Source: Polynucleobacter campilacus | GTDB lineage: Bacteria > Pseudomonadota > Gammaproteobacteria > Burkholderiales > Burkholderiaceae | Assembly (NCBI RefSeq): GCF_002206625.1 | Contig: NZ_NGUP01000003.1 | Span: 704,968-768,967, forward strand | Length of the DNA: 64,000 nucleotides | Direction: 5' to 3' | Program-made: the position numbers and the translations under genes | The notes under the pieces: generated by a model | The model's database searches: none | What the model saw: the letters and a program-made list of their open reading frames with translations, nothing else | Told to the model about the DNA's origin: nothing | Shown: positions 45,976-55,819 of the stretch, piece by piece | Layout: each line of letters begins with the position of its first letter | Numbering within the stretch: position 1 is the stretch's first letter

Positions 45976-47318
45976 GCCAGAGCCTTCTCTAGTGCACGCT
46001 CAATAGCTTTACCCATCTGCATAGTCTCTTCAGAAGACAGAATATAGGGAGGCATGACATAAATCGTATTACTAATTGGCCTTATTAGGACCCCTTCTTC
46101 TAAGCCCTTGACAAACATTTCACGTGGAAAGCTACTGATATTTTTAATACTTTCTTTTTTAAGATCGAAAGCCAAAATCATTCCTTGTTGACGCCAGTGT
46201 TCTATTCGATAATCTGCTTTTGCCCAAGCAAATGCATTTACTAAATCTTGCGAGCGCCCAATATTTTTTTCTAATACTTTTTCAGTTTCAAATATATTTA
46301 AACAGGCCAGTGCTGCAGAGCAGGCCAGTGGATTTCCAGTATAGGAGTGAGAATGTAAGAAGCCCTGTTGTGTTTGATCGCTATAAAAAGCACGATAAAT
46401 TGTGTTGCTAGTCATACAAAGCGAGAGGGGCAGGTAGCCCCCACTAATGCCTTTAGATAGGGTTAAAAAATCAGGCCAGATGCCGGCATGCTCGCAAGCA
46501 AAAAACTTGCCGCTTCGACCACAACCCACGGCGATCTCATCAGCGATTAGATGCACGTCGTAGCGATTACATAAATCTCTTACTAGGCGTAGATATTCTG
46601 GTGAATGCATCGCCATTTGTCCGGCACATTGCACTAATGGTTCGATGATAATAGCGGCAATATGGTGATGTTCTTTTTCAAATAACTTCTCAAGCTGTGC
46701 GGCCGCATACGTCGCAACATCATCCGCACTCTCACCTGGTTTTGCTTTGCGTGTATCGGGTGATGTAACTGTATACACATCTTGTAAGAGTGATCCATAT
46801 GCTTGTCTAAAAATGGCAACATCAGTAACAGCCAGAGCGCCTAGTGTTTCGCCATGGTAGCCATTTTCAAGACAAACAAATTTTTTCTTGTTTGGTTTTT
46901 GATTGAGTTGCCAAAAATGATGGCTCATCTTTAAAGCAATTTCTACTGCAGATGCGCCATCGGAGGCGTAAAAGACATGACCTAAATTTCCACCAGTAAG
47001 TGCGGACAGTTTTTCAGAGAGCTCAACTACTGGTTGATGGGTAAATCCAGCGAGCATCACATGCTCAATTTTTTCTAGCTGATCAGTAATAGCCCGACTA
47101 ATCTGCGGATTAGAGTGGCCAAATAAATTAGTCCACCAAGAGCTGATGCAATCGAGTAGGGCATTTCCCTGTTCGTCATAAAGCCAAGGACCCTTACCTT
47201 TGGTGATGGCAATCAAGGGAAAAGACTCGTGATGTTTCATCTGAGTACAGGGGTGCCAAACAGCATTTAAGCTGCGATCAACAAGAGTGGGTTGGTTTAA
47301 ATCAGAAATAACCTTCAT
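45972..47318 (-). CDS. bioA: Adenosylmethionine-8-amino-7-oxononanoate aminotransferase
   Basis: A 448-residue class III aminotransferase. The PLP lysine is in LTLSKGISGGYLPLSLCM, with HPCTQMKHHE near the N-terminus and LLDCISSWWTNLFGHSNP typical of BioA. It transfers the amino group of SAM to KAPA. It is first in bioAFD and divergent from bioB over 83 bp. No BirA-type operator dyad is evident there. Confidence 0.95.
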   Translation of the reverse strand: MKVISDLNQPTLVDRSLNAVWHPCTQMKHHESFPLIAITKGKGPWLYDEQGNALLDCISSWWTNLFGHSNPQISRAITDQLEKIEHVMLAGFTHQPVVELSEKLSALTGGNLGHVFYASDGASAVEIALKMSHHFWQLNQKPNKKKFVCLENGYHGETLGALAVTDVAIFRQAYGSLLQDVYTVTSPDTRKAKPGESADDVATYAAAQLEKLFEKEHHHIAAIIIEPLVQCAGQMAMHSPEYLRLVRDLCNRYDVHLIADEIAVGCGRSGKFFACEHAGIWPDFLTLSKGISGGYLPLSLCMTSNTIYRAFYSDQTQQGFLHSHSYTGNPLACSAALACLNIFETEKVLEKNIGRSQDLVNAFAWAKADYRIEHWRQQGMILAFDLKKESIKNISSFPREMFVKGLEEGVLIRPISNTIYVMPPYILSSEETMQMGKAIERALEKALA

Positions 47319-47401
47319 GTTTGATATTTGACCACTAGTTTTTCCAATTTCCGGCGTGTATCTGTTATGTTTATGGCTTGTATTGATTTATTTTCTGGAA
47401 T

Positions 47402-48445
47402 TTGCCCATGTTGGACGCCCAAACCACTGAAAAACCTCTCACCCTAGTTAAATCTAAGGCTAATTTACGTAAAGAAGTGGATGCTTCCGGTGAGTGGACT
47501 GTGGCTCAAATTGAAGCATTATTTGCCCTGCCTTTTGACCAATTAATGTTTCAGGCTCAAGAGGCTCATAAAGCCCATTTCCCTGAAGGTGATGTGGAGT
47601 TGGCTACCTTGTTATCAATCAAGACTGGTGGCTGTCCTGAGGATTGCGGCTACTGTCCGCAGGCTGCGCGCTATGACACCGACGTGAAGGCAGAGAAGTT
47701 AATGGGCCTAGAGGAGGTTTTAGAGGCTGCTAAGGCCGCTAAGGCTGCAGGGTCAAATCGTTTCTGTATGGGGGCGGCTTGGCGCGAGCCCAAAGATCGC
47801 GATATTGAAAAAGTCACGGCAATGATTAAGGGCGTCAAAGCTTTGGGCCTTGAAACCTGCGCCACTTTAGGAATGTTGGAACCAGATCAAGCTTTAGCGC
47901 TTCAAGAGGCAGGCTTAGATTTTTATAACCATAATCTGGATACCAGCGAAGATTTTTATCGCTCAGTGATTTCTACTCGTGGTTATCAAGACCGCTTAGA
48001 CACCATCTCCAATGTCCGTGCAGCCGGCATGTCTGTTTGCTGCGGAGGCATTGTGGGCATGGGTGAGACCCGTGAACAGAGAGCTGCTTTCTTAGCCCGC
48101 TTGGCAAATTTGAGCCCCTATCCTGAATCTGTTCCCATCAACCACCTAGTGCCGGTTGCTGGAACACCCTTAGCTGATCAGAAGCCTTTAGATCCTTTGG
48201 AGTTTGTGAGAACCATTGCTGTAGCTCGCATTACTATGCCTAAGGCTCGAGTACGTTTATCAGCTGGCCGCCAACAATTGGGTAGGGCTGTTCAGGCCAT
48301 GTGTTTCTTGGCCGGCGCCAATTCAATCTTCTATGGTGAGCAATTACTCACTACCGGTAATCCAGAGGCGGAAGAGGACCGTAAGCTCTTGGCGGAGCTA
48401 GGATTAAAGACTAAGCAAAGCTTTAAAGCCGAAGTTCTGGTCTAA
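47402..48445 (+). CDS. bioB: Biotin synthase
   Basis: A 347-residue radical-SAM enzyme. The 4Fe-4S CxxxCxxC is in [33 protein letters not shown] and [12 protein letters not shown] are family blocks. The ligands of the auxiliary 2Fe-2S cluster include [12 protein letters not shown]. It inserts sulfur into dethiobiotin. It is divergent from bioAFD and 10 bp before coq7. The N-terminal ~30 residues (two nearby Met starts) are extra relative to E. coli. Confidence 0.96.
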   Translation: MPMLDAQTTEKPLTLVKSKANLRKEVDASGEWTVAQIEALFALPFDQLMFQAQEAHKAHFPEGDVELATLLSIKTGGCPEDCGYCPQAARYDTDVKAEKLMGLEEVLEAAKAAKAAGSNRFCMGAAWREPKDRDIEKVTAMIKGVKALGLETCATLGMLEPDQALALQEAGLDFYNHNLDTSEDFYRSVISTRGYQDRLDTISNVRAAGMSVCCGGIVGMGETREQRAAFLARLANLSPYPESVPINHLVPVAGTPLADQKPLDPLEFVRTIAVARITMPKARVRLSAGRQQLGRAVQAMCFLAGANSIFYGEQLLTTGNPEAEEDRKLLAELGLKTKQSFKAEVLV

Positions 48446-48455
48446 TTTTCCGGAT

Positions 48456-49085
48456 ATGATCCCAATTGACCGCTTCATTCTTGAGTTTGATACCGCCCTG
48501 CGTTCAGTGGTTGGGGGAGCAAATGCTCAAAGACCTACTCCTGGCTCAGAATCTGGAGCAAATGCTGCATTAGATTCAGAACAACGAAAACATGCAGCAG
48601 GGTTGATGCGGATTAATCACGTTGGCGAAGTTTGTGCGCAAGCTTTGTATCAGTCACAAAAATTAGTTGCCAGAAATTCAGATATTAAAGAGATGCTTGA
48701 TCACTCTGCTCAAGAAGAAATGGATCACTTAGCTTGGTGCGAAACTCGCCTGAAAGAGCTTGGTTCACACACTAGCTATCTCAATCCATTTTGGTATGCA
48801 GGATCCTTTGCGATCGGCTTGGCAGCAGGCTTAGCGGGCGATAAGTGGAGTTTAGGTTTTGTTGCTGAAACTGAAAAACAGGTTGAGAGTCATCTTGAGA
48901 GTCACCTCAAAACATTGCCTGAAGAAGATCATCGTTCACGTGCAATCGTAGATCAAATGAGAATGGATGAGATCGAGCATGGGCAAGCAGCTTTGCATGC
49001 TGGTGGAGCAAATTTGCCAGAGCCAATTCAGAAAATCATGCAAGCAATGTCCAAGGTCATGACAACAGCTGCTTACAAAATTTAA
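48456..49085 (+). CDS. coq7: Demethoxyubiquinone hydroxylase, Coq7 type
   Basis: A 209-residue di-iron carboxylate protein. Two ExxH-type sites are visible: [18 protein letters not shown] with [11 protein letters not shown], and [15 protein letters not shown]. It hydroxylates 2-polyprenyl-3-methyl-6-methoxybenzoquinol in ubiquinone synthesis; this replaces UbiF in many betaproteobacteria. It follows bioB by 10 bp. The 312-bp dcw leader is downstream. Confidence 0.94.
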   Translation: MIPIDRFILEFDTALRSVVGGANAQRPTPGSESGANAALDSEQRKHAAGLMRINHVGEVCAQALYQSQKLVARNSDIKEMLDHSAQEEMDHLAWCETRLKELGSHTSYLNPFWYAGSFAIGLAAGLAGDKWSLGFVAETEKQVESHLESHLKTLPEEDHRSRAIVDQMRMDEIEHGQAALHAGGANLPEPIQKIMQAMSKVMTTAAYKI

Positions 49086-49162
49086 AATCGATATTTGCGA
49101 TTTAGTCTGAATGAATCAAAAGATTTAATTTCAGATTAATTTTGTTATATTTTTTCAAGCAC

Positions 49163-49182
49163 TACTGTTTTTAAATACAGTA
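49163..49182. promoter_or_regulatory. LexA (SOS)-box-like dyad
   Basis: TACTGT-N8-ACAGTA is a perfect six-base dyad with an AT-only core. It matches the gamma/betaproteobacterial LexA operator CTGT-N8-ACAG, including the flanking TA. It lies 216 bp upstream of mraZ. Whether LexA binds and which transcript it controls is inference. Confidence 0.55.
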
Positions 49183-49341
49183 TATTTAGGTATTATCTAC
49201 TCATATAGCTAAGACCTATTCTTAAGTATATTTTCCAAGCCATTGTTTCAAGTAGCTATTTTATTATCACCATTTTCTGAACATATGACGCTAAGTGTTT
49301 GTAAACACTAGAGAATTTCCCAAAAAAATACCCAAAAACAC

Positions 49342-49370
49342 TTGACCCCCTTATTGTGATCCTCTAAAGT
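49342..49370 (+). promoter_or_regulatory. Sigma-70-like promoter of the mraZ operon
   Basis: TTGACC at 49342-49347 and TAAAGT at 49365-49370 are separated by 17 bp. The -10 element runs into the first MraZ-box repeat at 49369, which fits repression by steric block. Confidence 0.55.
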
Positions 49371-49394
49371 GGGAGGAAGTGTGAAAAAGTGGGG
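49369..49394 (+). promoter_or_regulatory. MraZ box (three GTGKGR repeats)
   Basis: GTGGGA (49369), GTGTGA (49379) and GTGGGG (49389) are spaced exactly 10 bp apart and end three bases before the mraZ ATG. This is the known layout of the MraZ autoregulatory operator. The GGGG of the last repeat probably also serves as ribosome binding site. Confidence 0.85.
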
Positions 49395-49397
49395 TAA

Positions 49398-49829
49398 ATG
49401 GTGTTTCAAGGCGCGTCATCTCTCAATTTAGATGCAAAAGGTCGAATGTCGGTTCCGGCCAAGCATCGTGACGCCTTGTTGGTTCAAGGCGATGGCCGCC
49501 TCACGCTCACAAAACATCCAGATGGCTGCCTTTTGCTATTCCCAAGACCCGAATGGGAAAGCTTTAGAGCAAGGGTTGCTCAACTGCCAATGGATGCGCA
49601 TTGGTGGCGCAGAATTTTTCTCGGCAATGCATCAGAAATCGATTTGGATAATGCCGGCCGAATTTTGGTGGGCCCTGAATTGCGTGCAGCAGCAGCAATC
49701 GAGAAAGAAGTGATCTTGCTTGGGATGGGCAGTCACTTGGAATTGTGGGACGCGGCAACATACGCTGCAAAAGAACAGGCTGCGATTGCACTAGGCATGC
49801 CTGAAGCACTCAAGCAATTTAATTTTTGA
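49398..49829 (+). CDS. mraZ: Transcriptional regulator MraZ
   Basis: A 143-residue protein with two AbrB-like halves. Each half carries the DxK/AGR block: [18 protein letters not shown] and [17 protein letters not shown]. MraZ oligomers bind repeated GTGGG motifs upstream of their own gene and repress the cluster. Those repeats are visible at 49369-49394. It is the first gene of the cell division and wall cluster. Confidence 0.96.
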   Translation: MVFQGASSLNLDAKGRMSVPAKHRDALLVQGDGRLTLTKHPDGCLLLFPRPEWESFRARVAQLPMDAHWWRRIFLGNASEIDLDNAGRILVGPELRAAAAIEKEVILLGMGSHLELWDAATYAAKEQAAIALGMPEALKQFNF

Positions 49830-49841
49830 TGACAGGGTGCT

Positions 49842-50792
49842 ATGAACATAACTCATCGCCCAGTGTTACTGGCCGAGGCGGTGACGGCGCTAATCAGTGG
49901 CCCACTCATTCAAAAACAAAACGCAGCGAAAAATATTCTAGTAATCGATGGAACGTTTGGACGTGGCGGTCATACACAGGCCTTGCTCAAACAGCTTCCC
50001 TCATCTGCGCGCATGATTTCTTTCGACAAGGACTTGGATGCGATTGCGGTAGCACGGCAAATCAACGATCCCCGTTTAACGATCGTGCACGACAGCTTTG
50101 CGCAGATGGATCAGTACGCGCAAGCAGAATCAGTCGATGGAATTTTGTTAGATCTGGGAATCAGTTCGCCACAGGTGGACGAAGCGCATCGGGGTTTTTC
50201 CTTTCGACGCGAGGGCCCACTCGATATGCGGATGAATACAGAGCAGGGCTTAACCGCTGCAGAGTGGTTAGAGCAGGCGCCACTGGAGGAAATCACGCAC
50301 GTGATTAAGACTTATGGGGAAGAACGTTTTGCGTTTCAGATTGCTAAAGCTATTGTGGCAAAGCGAGAAGAAGGCTTGTCACCAAAAACCACAACACAAC
50401 TAGCAGGTTTGGTTGCTAATGTGGTGCGCACACGTGAAGCTGGTCAAGATCCGGCTACTAGGACTTTTCAGGCACTCCGAATTTTTATAAATCGCGAGCT
50501 AGTAGATTTAGAGTCCGGCCTTAAAGCTGCTATGAATTTACTAAAGCCAGGTGCAAGACTTGCCGTTATTAGTTTTCATTCGCTAGAAGATCGCATCGTA
50601 AAACAGTTTTTGCAGGCACATTCAAAAGTAGAGCTGCCTCGTGGTTTACCTGTGCGCGAAAAGGACTTGCCACAAAGTGCTTTAGAAATTATTGGCCGTG
50701 TTAAGCCAAGCGATGCCGAGGTTTCAGAAAATCCTCGCGCTCGTTCAGCGATCATGCGTGTTGCTCAAAAGCGGATGGATATATCTGCATGA
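49842..50792 (+). CDS. rsmH: 16S rRNA (cytosine-1402 N4) methyltransferase
   Basis: A 316-residue MraW/RsmH protein. [10 protein letters not shown] opens it; [14 protein letters not shown] binds [25 protein letters not shown] and [18 protein letters not shown] are diagnostic. It methylates C1402 in the ribosomal decoding centre. It lies 12 bp after mraZ and overlaps ftsL by 4 bp. Confidence 0.96.
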   Translation: MNITHRPVLLAEAVTALISGPLIQKQNAAKNILVIDGTFGRGGHTQALLKQLPSSARMISFDKDLDAIAVARQINDPRLTIVHDSFAQMDQYAQAESVDGILLDLGISSPQVDEAHRGFSFRREGPLDMRMNTEQGLTAAEWLEQAPLEEITHVIKTYGEERFAFQIAKAIVAKREEGLSPKTTTQLAGLVANVVRTREAGQDPATRTFQALRIFINRELVDLESGLKAAMNLLKPGARLAVISFHSLEDRIVKQFLQAHSKVELPRGLPVREKDLPQSALEIIGRVKPSDAEVSENPRARSAIMRVAQKRMDISA

Positions 50793-51055
50793 ATCGCGCC
50801 ACCTTGACTTTGCTCGCTTTGTTATTAATTTGCTCTTTATCTCTAGTAGCAGCTCAGCAACGTGCGCGTAAATTATTTATTGCTCAAGAGCGTGCCCACA
50901 TTGAAGAGCGCAGGTTAAATCAAGATTTTCTTCGCTTGGAATATGAGCAACGCAATCTTTCGAAGTCTGCGCGTATTCGTGATGCTGCGCGCAATCAATT
51001 ACGTATGTCCGCAATTTCTCCTGAACGTACTTTGTACCTGAAGGAGGCTAAATGA
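50789..51055 (+). CDS. ftsL: Cell division protein FtsL
   Basis: An 88-residue bitopic protein. One N-terminal membrane span ([18 protein letters not shown]) is followed by a basic, coiled-coil periplasmic stretch ([23 protein letters not shown]). FtsL joins FtsB and FtsQ to activate FtsWI. The sequence itself is weakly conserved; position between rsmH and ftsI settles identity. ATGA overlaps on both sides. Confidence 0.9.
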   Translation: MNRATLTLLALLLICSLSLVAAQQRARKLFIAQERAHIEERRLNQDFLRLEYEQRNLSKSARIRDAARNQLRMSAISPERTLYLKEAK

Positions 51056-52824
51056 GGCCGGTTGGTTTTTCTACTACACCAAATTTAGTATTGCGTCTGC
51101 CAATGTGGCGGTCTCGCTTAATGCTATTCCTATTATTCTTTGTTTTCATGCTGCTATTGCTGCGCGCGTTCTGGATTCAAGGCCCTGGAAATGAATTTTA
51201 TGAAGCCAAGGGAGTGAGAGGAACTCAGCGCGAGTTGGAGTTATCTGCAAGTCGTGGAAAAATTTTGGATCGTAATGGTCAGGTGATTGCTACAAGTTTA
51301 GAAGCAAAATCTGTGATCGCTTATAACGACACAGTTCCAGATGACTTATCTGCTGACAAAGTTAAAAAACTTGCCATTCTGCTGAAAATTAGTGAAGCAG
51401 AATTACGTAAGAAATTAAAAGAAGAGCGTAAGCAGGTTTTCCTAAAGCGTCAGGTTGAGCCAGCAATTGCACAACAAATTAAGCAATTAGAAATTCCGGG
51501 TATTGGCTTAAATAATGAATATCGCCGTTTTTATCCAGAGGGTGAAGCGATGGCGCACGTCGTTGGATTTACTAATGTTGAGGATCGTGGCCAGGAGGGG
51601 ATGGAGCTCTCTAGAGAGAAAGAGCTTGCTGGCCATCCAGGTCAAAGGCGTGTAGTGGTTGATCGCTTGGGTCGCGTTGTTGAGGAGATGGCGATCTTGC
51701 AGTTGCCACAAAATGGCAAGGATTTGAATCTCTCTATTGATAGCAAAATTCAGTATCTTGCTTACAACGCTGTGAAGGATGCAGTTGAGAGACACCATGC
51801 GAAAGCTGGCGGCGCCGTAGTATTAGATACGCAGACGGGTGAAATTTTAGCTTTAGCTAATTATCCAAGTTACAACCCAAATGATCGTAAAAATCTTACA
51901 GGTGAGCAGCTACGTAATCGTGTCTTGACAGACACATTTGAGCCTGGCTCAACAATAAAGCCATTAACAGTTGCGATTGCTTTAGAAAAGGGCGCGGTAA
52001 AGCCCGAGACCAATATGGTGATTGGCGCTAAGTATCTTATTGGTCCAAAACCAATTACCGACACTCACCCTTATGGAAATCTAACAGTTTCAGAGATCAT
52101 TCAAAAATCTAGCAATATCGGTACCGCAAAGATTGCCATGAACAGTCTTTCAGCCGAAGAGATGTGGGATTTTTATACAGCGGTTGGTTTTGGACGGTCA
52201 CCAAAAATTGGTTTCCCTGGCGCTGTTAACGGGACAGTACATCCATTTAAAAAGTGGATGCCTACTGATCAAGCCCGTATTGCATTTGGTTATGGAATTT
52301 CTGCATCACTTTTTCAGGTAGCGCAGGCCTACACAGTATTCGCACGTGATGGTGAATTAGTACCGCTCACTATTGAGCGTAGCCCTAATTTCAAACCAGG
52401 TACGAGAGTGCTTTCTGCAAAGACGGCAATTGAAATGCGCACCATGCTTGAGACCGTAACCGAGCCTGGTGGCACTGCAATTAAGGCACAGGCTGAAGGC
52501 TTTAGGGTTGGAGGCAAGACAGGGACTGCACATAAATTGGTTGGTAAAGGGTATGGGAATAAGTATCGCGCTTACTTTGCTGGCTTAGCACCGATCAGTG
52601 CTCCACGGATTGTGGTTGCAGTCATGATTGATGAGCCAACCGTTGGTGGTCACTATGGCGGTGAAGTTGCTGCACCAGTATTTTCAACTATTGTGAGTGA
52701 AACACTCAACACTCTCAACGTGCTGCCTGATAACAAAGTGAAGCAAATGGTTTTGCAAGATAAGAGTCCTGAAGAGATTCGTACTGCAAATTTACAGACG
52801 CAGCAGGTGGTTCTGAAAAGATGA
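51052..52824 (+). CDS. ftsI: Septal peptidoglycan transpeptidase FtsI (PBP3)
   Basis: A 590-residue class B penicillin-binding protein. A membrane anchor (LMLFLLFFVFMLLLLRAFWI) precedes the pedestal domain; the transpeptidase domain has the active-site S300 in EPGSTIKPL, the SSN box in IIQKSSNIG, and KTGTA in VGGKTGTAHK. It crosslinks septal peptidoglycan together with FtsW (58613). It overlaps ftsL and murE by 4 bp each. Confidence 0.96.
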   Translation: MRPVGFSTTPNLVLRLPMWRSRLMLFLLFFVFMLLLLRAFWIQGPGNEFYEAKGVRGTQRELELSASRGKILDRNGQVIATSLEAKSVIAYNDTVPDDLSADKVKKLAILLKISEAELRKKLKEERKQVFLKRQVEPAIAQQIKQLEIPGIGLNNEYRRFYPEGEAMAHVVGFTNVEDRGQEGMELSREKELAGHPGQRRVVVDRLGRVVEEMAILQLPQNGKDLNLSIDSKIQYLAYNAVKDAVERHHAKAGGAVVLDTQTGEILALANYPSYNPNDRKNLTGEQLRNRVLTDTFEPGSTIKPLTVAIALEKGAVKPETNMVIGAKYLIGPKPITDTHPYGNLTVSEIIQKSSNIGTAKIAMNSLSAEEMWDFYTAVGFGRSPKIGFPGAVNGTVHPFKKWMPTDQARIAFGYGISASLFQVAQAYTVFARDGELVPLTIERSPNFKPGTRVLSAKTAIEMRTMLETVTEPGGTAIKAQAEGFRVGGKTGTAHKLVGKGYGNKYRAYFAGLAPISAPRIVVAVMIDEPTVGGHYGGEVAAPVFSTIVSETLNTLNVLPDNKVKQMVLQDKSPEEIRTANLQTQQVVLKR

Positions 52825-54371
52825 GGGCGGCATTGAATATAGAACCCAATCATCTGATTGAATACTTGCACAGCCTGGTAAATAGTACGGCCAAGGTCAG
52901 TGCAGATAGTCGCCAGATCCACTCTGGCGATATCTTTTTTGCCTACCCTGTTGGTCATGGCAATGCATTACGAGATGGGCGTCAATTTATTGATGCTGCA
53001 TTAGAGAACGGCGCAGCTGCGGTGGTGTTTGACCCTGCAGGACCTGGCGCTCAATATGTAAATCACCAACAATGTATTGCAGTTGAAAACCTAGCAGAAA
53101 AAGTTGGTGAACTATCTTCACAATGGTATGGCTATCCAAGCAAGCAATTAAAGGTGATTGGAGTAACGGGCACGAACGGTAAAACCAGTATTTCACAATG
53201 GTTGGCGCAGGCCTTGGATGAGCCCAACCATCGCACGGCAGTGTTAGGTACTTTAGGTGCAGGCTTCCCGGATTCTTTAATACAAACTGGCTATACAACT
53301 CCAGATGCGCCCAAGCTACAAACTCAATTTAAGGAGTTGCTCAATGCTGGCGCTAAGCAGGCGGTGATGGAAGTCTCATCGCATGCCTTGGATCAGAAGC
53401 GAGTGGCTGGTACGCAGCTAAATTGCGCGGTATTTACAAATCTGACACAAGATCATTTGGATTATCACGGCAGTATGGCTAACTACGGCGAGGCAAAAGT
53501 AAAACTATTTACGCTGGCTGGGCTAGAACATGCCATCATTAATTTAGATGATGCATTTGGCCGTGAGATTGCCATAAAGCTTTTGGCTAAGGGCAGCGTT
53601 CAGGTCTGGGCATACACAATTGCCCAAAGCGCTCTTCAGGGATTTGAAAAATTTGGCGATCGTCTACAGCGTATTTACGCAAAAGATAGCATCTTCAATA
53701 GTGCTGGATATGACTCTCTGTTTACCTATGAGGGAGTCGGCAGCAATAGCTTACATATTCCTGTATTGGGCGAGTTCAATTTAAGTAATGCACTTGCAGT
53801 TTGGGCGACATTACTCAGTCAAGGTTTAAGTTGTGATGAGGCAAGTAAGCGAGTGAGTCAATTGCGACCCGTTCTTGGGCGTATGGAATTAATTCAAGTA
53901 AGTAAGCAGCAAAAATCAGCGGGTCTGTTGGTGGTAGTTGATTACGCACATACCCCCGACGCACTCCAAAAAACCCTACAAGCTTTGGTCCCCATAGCAA
54001 AGCAGCGCGATGGAAAAATTTGGTGCGTATTTGGTTGTGGCGGTGATCGTGATGCTGGCAAGCGATCTGAAATGGGTGCAGTAGCTCAGCAATACGCCGA
54101 TCACATCATCATTACTAGTGACAATCCAAGATCCGAAGAGCCGCAGACAATCATAGAAATGATTCGTAGCGGTATCGGTCAGAAATCTTCAAATGTACAA
54201 ATCATTATTGATCGCGCTGCAGCGATCATGGCTGCTGTGCGTAATGCCGCATCTCAAGATATTGTCTTGGTTGCTGGTAAAGGTCACGAAACCACACAAG
54301 AAATCAATGGTAAGAAATTTGATTTCTCTGACCAAGAACATATTCGTTTAGCTGCTGGGGGTGTGGCTTGA
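52821..54371 (+). CDS. murE: UDP-MurNAc-tripeptide synthetase (MurE)
   Basis: A 516-residue Mur ligase. The P-loop is VIGVTGTNGKTSISQWLAQ. The third-residue specificity motif is DNPRSEEP, the DNPR form that indicates meso-diaminopimelate rather than lysine. SADSRQIHSGDIFFA at the N-terminus binds the UDP-sugar. It adds m-DAP to UDP-MurNAc-L-Ala-D-Glu. The overlaps with ftsI and murF are 4 bp. Confidence 0.95.
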   Translation: MRAALNIEPNHLIEYLHSLVNSTAKVSADSRQIHSGDIFFAYPVGHGNALRDGRQFIDAALENGAAAVVFDPAGPGAQYVNHQQCIAVENLAEKVGELSSQWYGYPSKQLKVIGVTGTNGKTSISQWLAQALDEPNHRTAVLGTLGAGFPDSLIQTGYTTPDAPKLQTQFKELLNAGAKQAVMEVSSHALDQKRVAGTQLNCAVFTNLTQDHLDYHGSMANYGEAKVKLFTLAGLEHAIINLDDAFGREIAIKLLAKGSVQVWAYTIAQSALQGFEKFGDRLQRIYAKDSIFNSAGYDSLFTYEGVGSNSLHIPVLGEFNLSNALAVWATLLSQGLSCDEASKRVSQLRPVLGRMELIQVSKQQKSAGLLVVVDYAHTPDALQKTLQALVPIAKQRDGKIWCVFGCGGDRDAGKRSEMGAVAQQYADHIIITSDNPRSEEPQTIIEMIRSGIGQKSSNVQIIIDRAAAIMAAVRNAASQDIVLVAGKGHETTQEINGKKFDFSDQEHIRLAAGGVA

Positions 54372-55819
54372 TGTCTGCTATGACAACGCTTGCTCAAGTG
54401 CACGCCATGTTGCCTGGTAGCGCGCTGCTCAATATTTCTGCACAAGATGCCCAGTCAGTGAATATTTCAAGGATTGGAACAGATAGTCGTCAGATTGACT
54501 CTAAAGAGTTATTTATAGCTTTGGCAGGTGAGCGCTTTGATGCGCATGACTTTTTATCTGATGTTGCTAAGGCAGGAGCAGCAGGAGCGCTCATCAGCAA
54601 TAGGGACAGCTGCCCTACAAGTCTACCTGCTATTTTCGTTAACGATACTCGTCTAGGCCTAGGAGCATTAGCAAAAGCCTGGCGCGCCAATCATCCAATT
54701 CCACTGGCTTTGGTGACTGGTAGTAATGGCAAGACAACTGTTAAAGAAATGATTGCCTCTATTTTTAGAGTCGCAGTTGGGGAAACGCATACCTTGGTTA
54801 CTAAAGGTAATCTAAATAATGACATTGGTTTACCGCTAACCTTGTTAAAGCTGCGTTCGACAGATCAGCTTGCCATAGTTGAGTTGGGTATGAATCACCC
54901 AGGTGAAACTGCCCAGCTAGCCAATATTGCGCAGGCGAATATCGCCTTGATTAATAATGCACAGCGTGAGCATCAAGAGTTTATGGCTACAGTAGCTGCG
55001 GTAGCACAAGAGCATTCCGATGCGATTCGTGCTTTAACAAAAGATGGCATTGCAATCTTCCCTGCAGACTCTGAGTTTGCAGGTGTTTGGCTTGAAGCTG
55101 CTGCTGGACGCAAGGTGATCGACTTCATTCTGTTGTCCGGTCAGTCGACATTAAGAGCTGCGGTAATGGGGCGTCTGTTAAGTAATGGCCATCTCCAAGT
55201 GCAAATAGATTCAGGATCTGTAGAAGTCCAATTAAATACCTTGGGCAGTCACAATGCTCGTAATGCATTAGCTGCTAGCGCTGTTGCTCTAGCAGCCGGG
55301 ATCAGTCTTGAAAAAATTAAAGAAGGTCTTGAAGCATTCTCGCCAGTAAATGGGCGCATGCAAGCAAAGAAGATTGATCCCAATCACACGCTCATTGATG
55401 ATAGCTATAACGCTAATCCAGATTCAGTGAGAGCGGCAATTGATGCACTAAAGCAGTCAGGCAATATATCTTGGTTGGTTTTAGGTGATATGGGCGAAGT
55501 TGGTAATCAAGGGCCTGAGTTTCATCGCGAGGTTGGTGCCTACGCTGCCGAGCAGGGAGTTACTAAATTGTTTGCTTTGGGTGAGCAGTGCAGATTTGCT
55601 ATTAAAGGCTTTGAAGATACTCAGAAAAATAAAACATCCATTGCTAGTGCAAAGCATTTTTCTGAAATGGATAGCCTAATTTTACAGTTGAGAGATGCAT
55701 TACATGCTCAATCAACGGGTAGTAATGAGCATTTAAATATTCTGGTTAAAGGTTCACGTTTTATGCGTATGGAGCGTGTAGTGCAAGCCTTGTTAGAGGA
55801 GGCTAAAACATGCTCTTAA
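54368..55819 (+). CDS. murF: UDP-MurNAc-pentapeptide synthetase (MurF)
   Basis: A 483-residue Mur ligase. The P-loop is [26 protein letters not shown] and [18 protein letters not shown] are typical of MurF. It adds D-Ala-D-Ala, made by Ddl at 62380, to the tripeptide precursor. Two ATGs lie close together (54371 and 54380 area), so the start may shift by a few residues. It overlaps mraY by 10 bp. Confidence 0.95.
   Translation: MMSAMTTLAQVHAMLPGSALLNISAQDAQSVNISRIGTDSRQIDSKELFIALAGERFDAHDFLSDVAKAGAAGALISNRDSCPTSLPAIFVNDTRLGLGALAKAWRANHPIPLALVTGSNGKTTVKEMIASIFRVAVGETHTLVTKGNLNNDIGLPLTLLKLRSTDQLAIVELGMNHPGETAQLANIAQANIALINNAQREHQEFMATVAAVAQEHSDAIRALTKDGIAIFPADSEFAGVWLEAAAGRKVIDFILLSGQSTLRAAVMGRLLSNGHLQVQIDSGSVEVQLNTLGSHNARNALAASAVALAAGISLEKIKEGLEAFSPVNGRMQAKKIDPNHTLIDDSYNANPDSVRAAIDALKQSGNISWLVLGDMGEVGNQGPEFHREVGAYAAEQGVTKLFALGEQCRFAIKGFEDTQKNKTSIASAKHFSEMDSLILQLRDALHAQSTGSNEHLNILVKGSRFMRMERVVQALLEEAKTCS

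Larger units (their letters stand above)
49086..49397. promoter_or_regulatory. dcw cluster leader region
   Basis: This AT-rich 312-bp gap between coq7 and mraZ holds no credible ORF. From left to right it has a hairpin-like repeat TCTGAA (49106) / TTCAGA (49130) with a T-rich tail that might end coq7, a LexA-type dyad at 49163, a dyad AGTGTTT-GT-AAACACT at 49294, a half-copy AAACACT at 49336, a sigma-70-like promoter at 49342, and an MraZ box at 49369. Confidence 0.7.

Noticed and set aside
47319..47401. BirA operator or riboswitch between bioA and bioB
   Set aside because: No TTGTAAAC-type dyad or structured leader could be seen in the 83 bp.
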